In this document: positions 41,975 through 48,844 of the stretch, piece by piece
Position numbering within the stretch: the stretch's first letter is position 1
How the letters are laid out: the number at the start of each line of letters is the position of its first letter
Source of the DNA: Chloroflexota bacterium
GTDB taxonomy: Bacteria > Chloroflexota > Dehalococcoidia > Lucifugimonadales > UBA2962
DNA: 64,000 nt
Assembly: GCA_003228095.2 (NCBI GenBank)
Contig: QGNM01000004.1
Location: 1 to 64,000, forward strand
Direction of reading: 5' to 3'
Program-made: the position numbers and the translations under genes
Notes under the pieces: generated by a model
Seen by the model: only the letters and a program-made list of their open reading frames with translations
What the model was told of the DNA's origin: nothing
Databases searched by the model: none

Positions 41975-43519
41975 CTATTCGCGTTTGGTTTTATACGCTT
42001 TCCATGTCATGGCCCAAGTCTCAGGGTCATTAAATTGATTTTGAGGTAACTGATCGCTAGCTGATTTATATGGGGCGCCTTTTAAGCTTTCCGGATCTGA
42101 GTAAGCTTGAGCTGATATATCTTTAAGCACTGCAACATAGGCATCTAAGTCATCAAGAGATAATGACTCTGTTGGCTCAAGCGTCATTGGTTCATCAACT
42201 AACCTTGGAACATGACTTTCCATATACGTTTGCAATCCATAATCTGACATCTTGCGAGCTAAGTCGGAAGTAGTTAACCCTGTGTCTAAACATAATTGCT
42301 TCCAAGTGTATCTAACCTGTTCTATCCTTCTCACATTGTTATCCCAAGGAAGATCTAGCCCTTTTATTTGCATTAACTTTGTAGCCAAATAATTATTGTT
42401 TAACACAGCCGTTTCAGAGACACTCTTTAACCCATCTGCTCCCAATGACATTACCCAAGAATACGCTTTTATAACCGTTTGGACATTACCAAGAAAGCTG
42501 CGGATCTTACCGATGCTGTCTGGCCGATCATAATTCAAAACGTATTCAGTGTCATTAAAATCTCCTACAGGAGTTGGAAGAAATTTTGCTAGTTTTTCTG
42601 AAACACCCACAGCTGCTGTGCCTTGACCTTGAGCGCTGTGCGGAGCTGAAAATGTCTTATGTAAATTAAATTGGCATAAATCAAAGCCGGTATCTCCTGC
42701 TCTTACAACACCGAATAATCCATTAGCATTGGCTTGATCGTAAGCACACAATCCTCCAGCGTCTTGCACTGCTTTTACCATGTCAGGTATGTGCGGGTTG
42801 AACAGTCCAGTATCTTCTGGGTTAGTGACCATTAATCCTGCTGTCCTTTCAGACAAAACAGACAATAAAGATTGAAAATCTGGATAACCATTTTCACCTG
42901 GCATAAGAGTTATTACTTTAAAACCTGCGACGGAAGGTGTGGCTGCATCAGCAGGATGTGAGAATGCAGTTGTAATAATCTCATTTCGCTGCTTTCCTTC
43001 TCCATTTGATTCATGGTAAGCGCGAATTAAACAGGCATTAGTATAAATTCCTTGGGCACCACTGGATGCTTGAAATGAGTACTTATACATGCCAGATATT
43101 TCGCACATTATCTGCTCAAAATCAAATAATATTTTTAGTATACCTTGAAGGGAACTAGGGTTTTGAAGTGGGTGCACATCTAAAACCGATGCATTTCTAC
43201 ATATTGCCTCATTAACTTTGGGACTATATTTCATAGTGCATGTTCCGGAACTTGCATCTGGAGTTACATCAAACCCAAGGGTCATCTGAGAAAGGCGAGT
43301 ATAATGCCTTAATATATGTGCCTGTGAAATCTCCGGTAATTTCAATTTTGACGACCTAAGCATATTTTGTGGCACAGAATCTAAAGGGTTTTGGATTTCT
43401 TCTAAGATTGCTTGATCGGTTTCATCAACCAGTACCCCTCGTTGCCCTTCGCTACCCATTTCCATGATTATAGGCTCATTCCACCTAGCTGCATGGTAAT
43501 TATCGTGTGGTTGTGTCAT
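41975..43519 (-). CDS. Divergent glycine-decarboxylase P-protein subunit 2-like (GcvPB-like)
   Basis: PLP-binding subunit of a two-part P-protein-like decarboxylase, 514 aa. The PLP Lys is in NLHKTFSAPH near residue 287, and the fold is clear from RHYTRLSQMTLGFD, TCTMKYSPKVNE and GLCAYDQANANGLFG. Several signatures of true GcvPB differ: PLGSCTMKYNP reads DASSGTCTMKYSP, the AHGTNPAS block reads HPADAATPS, PAAGAHGE reads ASSGAQGI, and the glycine loop after HKTFxxPH is SAQGQG instead of GGGGPG. The start overlaps the GcvPA-like stop (ATGA). No gcvT or gcvH is nearby, so activity on glycine is doubtful. Confidence 0.8.
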   Translation of the reverse strand: MTQPHDNYHAARWNEPIIMEMGSEGQRGVLVDETDQAILEEIQNPLDSVPQNMLRSSKLKLPEISQAHILRHYTRLSQMTLGFDVTPDASSGTCTMKYSPKVNEAICRNASVLDVHPLQNPSSLQGILKILFDFEQIMCEISGMYKYSFQASSGAQGIYTNACLIRAYHESNGEGKQRNEIITTAFSHPADAATPSVAGFKVITLMPGENGYPDFQSLLSVLSERTAGLMVTNPEDTGLFNPHIPDMVKAVQDAGGLCAYDQANANGLFGVVRAGDTGFDLCQFNLHKTFSAPHSAQGQGTAAVGVSEKLAKFLPTPVGDFNDTEYVLNYDRPDSIGKIRSFLGNVQTVIKAYSWVMSLGADGLKSVSETAVLNNNYLATKLMQIKGLDLPWDNNVRRIEQVRYTWKQLCLDTGLTTSDLARKMSDYGLQTYMESHVPRLVDEPMTLEPTESLSLDDLDAYVAVLKDISAQAYSDPESLKGAPYKSASDQLPQNQFNDPETWAMTWKAYKTKRE

Positions 43520-44907
43520 GTGAGGATCTCCTTTAAAGACTGGGTTAGGAAATCTATATCATCTTTGGTATGAACCTCTGTTACACAATATAAGGACGAT
43601 TGTCCTAAACATTTAAACTGACTTGAGAGATCAAATCCACCAAAAACACCTCTGTCTAAAAGGTCAATATTAATTTCCTCAACAGTTTTTCCAGTATCGG
43701 AAAAATCCACTACGAATTCTTTGAAAAATAAATTTGAAAGAGAGGGACTTTTTATGCCAGGTATATTACCAAGTTTTTTTGACGCATAAGATGATCGTTC
43801 CATTATAGTTTTACCAACTTCATTCATGCCAACTGGACCCATTAATGACAGGTACACACCTGCAATAATTGCCCATAACCATTGCGTTGTACCAATATAA
43901 TCAGGCGATAAACCTCGTTTTTCATACGAAGTTCGATCAAACGTTGAATAATCAAAACCAAATTCTCCCGGCCTTAATCCAGGAGCTATACTGACTAACA
44001 AAGCATTGTACTCTGCGATTAATTCTGGATTATCATTACTTGCTATAAAACCACCTAGTCCGCCTCCCCCGTACATATGGATTCCTAATGGCTGAATATC
44101 TCCTACAACTATATCTGCACCATATTCAGAAGGAGGCGATATAACGCCTAAAGTGATTGGGTCTACACCAACAGTTGCAAGAGCTCCTTTGCTTTTCGCA
44201 ATATCAACTATTTCATAAGCACCTGTTTCGATGGCACCTAGAAAAGTTGGGTTTTCGAAGTACACTGAGGCAGTTGCACTGGAAATTTTAGAGCGCAGGT
44301 CTGATGTATCCATCAAGCCTGTGTTACTAACCATTTTTATTTTTTTAATACTCGCTACTGGCCTAACAAAATTATACATTTGCAATAGTCTGTCTGCGCT
44401 TATTGTTTCAGGAACTAAAATCTCATTCCGCCCTGTATATCTACAGGCCATTAGTAATGCGCTGTTAGCTGCGGCTGACCAGTCATACGTCGGAGTAGAA
44501 ACAACATCCATACCAATCAGTTCGCCAAGTAAACTTTGAAATTCGAAAACTGCTTGCCACTTACCATGATCACCGAACTGTCCTCCGCCATAAGCAGTTA
44601 CAAATTCGCCTCGCTGGGCTATTTCGTCACAAACTGCTGGCACGTAATGCTGCCAACACCCTGCTCCTAAAAAATTTATGTTGTCCTGAGCATTTCGGTT
44701 TTTGGATAATATTTGTTCAACATGTTTTCTTAAACGACTTTCAGATCGAATTGGACTCGGAAGGTTCAATGCCCCACCAAACCTAATTTCATTAGGAATA
44801 GAAGCGTAGATATCCTCTACACTTTTTATTCCTATAGCATCCAACATCTTATCTCTGATACTGGGCACAGAATTTGGTATAAACGGATCGGATTTATTTT
44901 GTTTCAT
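43516..44907 (-). CDS. Divergent glycine-decarboxylase P-protein subunit 1-like (GcvPA-like)
   Basis: Partner subunit of 463 aa. The N-terminal FIPNSVPSIRDKMLDAIG and FLGAGCWQHYVPAV segments are family-like, as is RGEFVTAY. The highly conserved TPYQPEISQGTLQ that follows in GcvPA is replaced by GGGQFGDHGKWQ, and the MYDGATA block by TYDWSAAANSA. Later VGDIQPLGIHMYGGGGLGGF resembles the family. The protein is thus a deep branch, probably with another amino-acid or amine substrate. GGTGGGTGA lies just upstream of the ATG. It heads the unit GcvPA-like, GcvPB-like, AcoX-like and is divergent from the phosphotriesterase-like genes. Confidence 0.8.
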   Translation of the reverse strand: MKQNKSDPFIPNSVPSIRDKMLDAIGIKSVEDIYASIPNEIRFGGALNLPSPIRSESRLRKHVEQILSKNRNAQDNINFLGAGCWQHYVPAVCDEIAQRGEFVTAYGGGQFGDHGKWQAVFEFQSLLGELIGMDVVSTPTYDWSAAANSALLMACRYTGRNEILVPETISADRLLQMYNFVRPVASIKKIKMVSNTGLMDTSDLRSKISSATASVYFENPTFLGAIETGAYEIVDIAKSKGALATVGVDPITLGVISPPSEYGADIVVGDIQPLGIHMYGGGGLGGFIASNDNPELIAEYNALLVSIAPGLRPGEFGFDYSTFDRTSYEKRGLSPDYIGTTQWLWAIIAGVYLSLMGPVGMNEVGKTIMERSSYASKKLGNIPGIKSPSLSNLFFKEFVVDFSDTGKTVEEINIDLLDRGVFGGFDLSSQFKCLGQSSLYCVTEVHTKDDIDFLTQSLKEILT

Positions 44908-45050
44908 TCACCCACCAATATTTTTGTACAATTTGGTTTTTAAAAGTTGACTTTCAAGATTCTAACATTTCTCTTCATTTGACTAAATGTTTTAGATTGA
45001 CCCTTGTTTACTATGACACTAAAATCAAGCCAATAGATAAAGATTTTATT

Positions 45051-46130
45051 TTGAACTCTCATAAAACTACACAAGTTGGCAAAATACAAACCGTATTAGG
45101 GCAAATCGAACCTAAACACCTAGGTTTTACTATTATGCACGAACATGTGTTATCCAGTTTGAACGCCTATAAAGCTAAACCTGAAGTTGCTTCTGATGTG
45201 GGGTGGGTGAATGCTCCCATCAAATTTAACAATATTGGACAATTACATCTTAAAAAGTATATTAACCAAACCGCCTTGGAATTAACCAATATAGACGATG
45301 CGATTTCAGAGGTGAGTGAATTCAAAATTTCAGGTGGAAACTCGATTGTTGACACTACCAGCAGAGGGATTGGTAGAGATCCAAGAGGCTTAGCTTTGGT
45401 ATCCAGAGCAACAGGCGCCCATATTGTAATGGGGGCAGGGTACTACGTACCTTTGTCTTACCCTGAGGGCACAAGATCGAAAAGTGAGAATGAACTCATA
45501 AGTGAAACTGTTTCCGATATAGTTCACGGTGTAAAAGACACTGGTATTAAAAGCGGTATTATTGGAGAAATTGGTTTAATCGACCCAATCGATAAAGTGC
45601 AAGAACGTATACTAAGGTCAGCTGCTCAGGCCAGTAAAATTACGGGTTGCCCAATTACGATCCATCCTCCACTTAACGATACGGGAGCTCTTGATATAAT
45701 GAAAATCCTACTAGATGAAGGAGTTGCTCCTTGTAACATAATTATTGGGCACCTTGGAATGGCTATGGTAGACCAAGAGTCAGTCAAGGAGCTTGGGGCT
45801 ACTGGTTGTTACCTGCAGTATGATCATTTTGGATCTTTTGAAGACTCCCTTATGATTTACAAAGATAAACCGACATTAGCACAAAATGACAACGATCGTC
45901 TCGAAAGTCTTAGAACTTTAGTTGAGCTTGGCTATGAAGATCGTTTATTAGTTTCTCAGGATGTATGTATTCAGATCCAGCGAATCAAGTATGGCGGAAA
46001 AGGGTACGCACATTTAGTCACTAACATCGCTGACAGGATGATATCCAAGGGGTTAGACAAAAGCGTAATAAAAAAAATATTCATAGAAAACCCATCCCGG
46101 ATATTAACTTTTAAAAATGGGTCGATATAA
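45051..46130 (+). CDS. Phosphotriesterase-like metal-dependent hydrolase, copy 1
   Basis: Amidohydrolase-fold enzyme, about 359 aa. Metal ligands are visible as MHEHV near the start (HxH), Glu in GIIGEIG, His in ITIHPP, His in IIGHLG and Asp in VSQDVC. The bridging position is Glu instead of the carbamylated Lys of true phosphotriesterases, as in E. coli PHP, which suggests an ester, lactone or unknown substrate. A longer frame from TTG 44979 exists, but TTG 45051 (MNSHKTTQ) gives a length like the tandem copy that follows three bases after the stop. No strong Shine-Dalgarno supports either. Confidence 0.83.
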   Translation: MNSHKTTQVGKIQTVLGQIEPKHLGFTIMHEHVLSSLNAYKAKPEVASDVGWVNAPIKFNNIGQLHLKKYINQTALELTNIDDAISEVSEFKISGGNSIVDTTSRGIGRDPRGLALVSRATGAHIVMGAGYYVPLSYPEGTRSKSENELISETVSDIVHGVKDTGIKSGIIGEIGLIDPIDKVQERILRSAAQASKITGCPITIHPPLNDTGALDIMKILLDEGVAPCNIIIGHLGMAMVDQESVKELGATGCYLQYDHFGSFEDSLMIYKDKPTLAQNDNDRLESLRTLVELGYEDRLLVSQDVCIQIQRIKYGGKGYAHLVTNIADRMISKGLDKSVIKKIFIENPSRILTFKNGSI

Positions 46131-46133
46131 GTT

Positions 46134-47189
46134 ATGAATGATATGGCTGGTATGGCTCAAACAGTATTAGGTCCAATACCAATAAATCAGTTGGGTATTA
46201 CTTTAATGCATGAACATCTATTGTTAGATTTAGACTGCTATTTTGATGAACCTGAAGCCGCATCAGAAAAGAGATTTATAGAAGCTTCTTTAGAATTTAA
46301 TTTACTCGGCAAATATGGGTCAAGGTGGTCATATAACAAGGATGGTCTGCGTCTTAATGATATCGAACTTTCGATAAATGAAGCCCAGGAATTTAAGTTT
46401 GCCGGTGGAAGCACAATAGTTGATACGACAAGCAGGGGCATAGGACGGGATCCTGTTGGTTTGGCAAAAATTGCTAGAGCGACTGGGCTTAACGTAATTA
46501 TGGGTAGTGGATATTATGTACCTATGTCACATCCGGCTGACATCAATGACAAAACTACGGATCAAATAACTGACGAGATTGTTCAAGATATAACTATGGG
46601 TGTAAATGACACTGATATTAAATCTGGAATTATTGGTGAAATTGGTAATTTTTTTCCGATGGACTCGGTACAAAAAAACATACTAATCGCATCTGCCCAC
46701 GCAAGTATAGAAACGGGCGCTTCTATATCTATACACCCAGGTAACGATGACAGATCTCCATACGAAATCGTTACACTCCTTGCAAAAGAAGGGGTGCCAG
46801 AATCTAAAATAATAATAGGCCATTTGAGTATTGCATTCGAGGACCGATCTCTACTCAAAGACTTAGCTGAAACTGGGTGCTTTTTAGAATACGATCACTT
46901 TGGATCTTTCGAAGACTCATCATCAGAGTATCGTGGTATAACTGATTTAATTAAAAATGACATATCTCAAATAGAGATAATTGAATTTCTAGTTGCAAAT
47001 GGATATGGAGATCAAGTTTTAATCGCGCATGATGTCTGCTACAAACCACATTACAAACAATACGGTGGAAAAGGATTCGATTACATCATTACCGGTATAA
47101 TTCCCAGATTGCGCAAACATGGGTTTTCTAACAAAGATATAAACAAGATGTTAGTAGACAACCCAGCTAAAGCTGTAGCCTTTTACTAA
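46134..47189 (+). CDS. Phosphotriesterase-like metal-dependent hydrolase, copy 2
   Basis: Paralogue of the preceding gene, 351 aa, clearly the product of a tandem duplication: SIVDTTSRGIGRDPRGLA there reads TIVDTTSRGIGRDPVGLA here, and GYYVPLSYP reads GYYVPMSHP. Metal ligands are HEH near residues 26-28, Glu in GIIGEIG near 168, His in SIHPGND, His in IIGHLS and Asp in AHDVC. The same Lys-to-Glu change at the bridging site is present. The two have drifted considerably, so they may act on different substrates or form a heteromer. The HAD gene follows about 27 bases later. Confidence 0.84.
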   Translation: MNDMAGMAQTVLGPIPINQLGITLMHEHLLLDLDCYFDEPEAASEKRFIEASLEFNLLGKYGSRWSYNKDGLRLNDIELSINEAQEFKFAGGSTIVDTTSRGIGRDPVGLAKIARATGLNVIMGSGYYVPMSHPADINDKTTDQITDEIVQDITMGVNDTDIKSGIIGEIGNFFPMDSVQKNILIASAHASIETGASISIHPGNDDRSPYEIVTLLAKEGVPESKIIIGHLSIAFEDRSLLKDLAETGCFLEYDHFGSFEDSSSEYRGITDLIKNDISQIEIIEFLVANGYGDQVLIAHDVCYKPHYKQYGGKGFDYIITGIIPRLRKHGFSNKDINKMLVDNPAKAVAFY

Positions 47190-47216
47190 TTTACAAACAT
47201 TTAGTGAGCAAGATTA

Positions 47217-47924
47217 TTGAAATACCAAAAAGTTGAACCTGTATTTAAAGGTGTGTTTTTTGATTTTGACGGGACGTTGGTTAACTCTGAACCTTTACAT
47301 TTCCAAGCCGAGAAAGTGGCATTAAATTCACGTGGTATTTCTTTCGACTTAAGCGATAAAAAAGATCTGATTGGAGGAACAGTGAAAGGCACCGCGGAGC
47401 GGATCTGTGCAAAGTATGACATCCAAGATGTAGACAGTTTCTTCATCGAAAGAGAATCTGTATTTCATAAATTGGTTGACTCAACATTAGCGTTCATGCC
47501 AGGCGCGCAATCTTTGATTGAAATTTTGGCGCACAAGAGTGTATTGATTGCTTTAGTAACATCCGGCACGCCCAACTATGTACTTAGCTTTTTAAACAAG
47601 CACCATATTGCCAAGAAATTTCAGTCGATTGTCACAATGGCAGATGTGGATCTCCATAAACCATATCCTGATCCTTATATAAAGGCATTAGAGCTGACAT
47701 CATTAAATCCGTATGAGTGTATTGCGATTGAAGATTCTCCTGCTGGGGTTATTTCGGCATACAAAGCGAATCTTCCTTGTGTATATATAGATTATGAAGA
47801 CACCAAGTTGCCCTTCAAGTCAGATAGCATATTAAGGGTGAAAAATTTACAAAAAGTGGACATTCAATTACTTAACGAATTGCATCAAAATCACCAATCT
47901 AAAATTCAGTCTCAAACAATGTAA
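47217..47924 (+). CDS. HAD phosphatase, beta-phosphoglucomutase-like
   Basis: HAD I hydrolase of 235 aa. Motif I is FFDFDGTLVNSEP near residues 13-25 with nucleophile Asp15 and Asp17, followed by a C1 helical cap; motif II is in LVTSGTPN near 115; motif III Lys in HKPYPDPYIKAL near 145; motif IV is AIEDSPAGVISAYKAN near 170. It is closest to the beta-phosphoglucomutase/phosphoglycolate-phosphatase group. TTG start with only a weak ribosome-binding site. It is placed after the two hydrolases and may remove phosphate from their product, though this is inference. Confidence 0.85.
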   Translation: MKYQKVEPVFKGVFFDFDGTLVNSEPLHFQAEKVALNSRGISFDLSDKKDLIGGTVKGTAERICAKYDIQDVDSFFIERESVFHKLVDSTLAFMPGAQSLIEILAHKSVLIALVTSGTPNYVLSFLNKHHIAKKFQSIVTMADVDLHKPYPDPYIKALELTSLNPYECIAIEDSPAGVISAYKANLPCVYIDYEDTKLPFKSDSILRVKNLQKVDIQLLNELHQNHQSKIQSQTM

Positions 47925-47974
47925 TTCTGTTAGAATTACCCTAGAAAAATATTCTATAATTAGAAGGGTCAAAC

Positions 47975-48298
47975 ATGTACATTATAAGACGAGCATACCA
48001 AGCTAAACCCGGCCAAGGCAGAAAGGCTGCCATGCTACTCAAAAAAATTACAAATATTTACACTGAATCTGGGCAACGTGGAGAAACTATAGTCTATTAT
48101 AATGGGGGTACTCTCCCATCTCCTAAAAATGAACTAAATAGGGTATATATGCAATGGACTAGTGAAGTAATAGACTCTCCTTATAGAGAAGATAATAAAT
48201 TTCCTGATTTAGGTGATGTTGAGGAAAAACTGTACCAATTATTGGATGACTCTGACGGCCCAATTACCTGGATTGAATTTTGGGAAGAAGTTAAATAA
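47975..48298 (+). CDS. Unknown small protein, possible dimeric alpha/beta-barrel
   Basis: A 107-aa protein without a recognised family. The opening MYIIRRAYQAKPGQGRKAAMLLKKI, a strand with a lysine-rich helix, and the later YMQWTSEVIDSP and ITWIEFWEEVK aromatic strands suggest a ferredoxin-like dimeric alpha/beta-barrel (ABM/NIPSNAP-like). AGAAGGG lies eight bases before the ATG. It is the last gene of the hydrolase/HAD unit and is followed four bases later by a 24-bp palindrome that probably ends transcription. Confidence 0.6.
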   Translation: MYIIRRAYQAKPGQGRKAAMLLKKITNIYTESGQRGETIVYYNGGTLPSPKNELNRVYMQWTSEVIDSPYREDNKFPDLGDVEEKLYQLLDDSDGPITWIEFWEEVK

Positions 48299-48301
48299 AA
48301 C

Positions 48302-48325
48302 AATCCAAATAATATTATTTGGATT
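48302..48325. terminator. 24-bp perfect palindrome after the hydrolase operon
   Basis: AATCCAAATAAT is followed directly by its complement ATTATTTGGATT. As RNA it would fold into a ten-pair stem with a four-base loop, starting four bases after the last stop codon. It lacks a following U-tract on the plus strand. Confidence 0.5.
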
Positions 48326-48447
48326 CATACAAAAGTAAAAATTGATTTATGGATACTTCAATAAACCTAAGACAATTATTAAATAGTGATAGATCTATAA
48401 AGGGTTAATTTCCAATATTTACAACCTGTACTCTCTTATGGAGGTTT

Positions 48448-48825
48448 CTAGCTAGAGACACCCTGCACAAATTTAAGTGACAAAGAGTTTACACAATGAC
48501 GTGTATTTGTGGAGGTAAGTTTTTCACCAATAAATACATGTCCTAAATGACTTTCACAGTTGGTGCAAGTAATCTCAATTCTGAATCCATCAGGGTCAGG
48601 GTTTTTTGATACAGCGCCCGTTACTTCTTTATCGAAAGCTGGCCAACCGCATTGAGCATCAAATTTATCAACGGAATTATACAAGACTGCATCACACCGC
48701 CTACACACATAAGTTCCGGTTGCATAAAAATTGTCATACTCACCTGAAAATGGTGATTCAGTACCTTTCAGTTCTATTACAGATTTTTCTTCGTTAGTTA
48801 AATGGTTGTAATTTGAGTTTTTCAT
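48448..48825 (-). CDS. msrB: Peptide-methionine (R)-S-oxide reductase MsrB
   Basis: Repairs oxidised methionine in proteins. The 125-aa domain has TGTYVCRRCDAVLYNS near residues 37-52 and ITCTNCESHLGHVF near 84-97, which give the two zinc CxxC pairs, QCGWPAF near 58-64 and the catalytic Cys in RHCVNS near 111. Length is normal for a stand-alone MsrB without signal peptide. It follows priA on the same strand with only about 20 bases between, so it is probably read from the mog/trmD operon. No msrA is in the window. Confidence 0.94.
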   Translation of the reverse strand: MKNSNYNHLTNEEKSVIELKGTESPFSGEYDNFYATGTYVCRRCDAVLYNSVDKFDAQCGWPAFDKEVTGAVSKNPDPDGFRIEITCTNCESHLGHVFIGEKLTSTNTRHCVNSLSLKFVQGVSS

Positions 48826-48844
48826 ATCATCGCTATGTAAAATT

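Noticed and set aside
41975-44907. Ordinary glycine cleavage system
   Set aside because: Key P-protein signatures are replaced and gcvT/gcvH are not adjacent.
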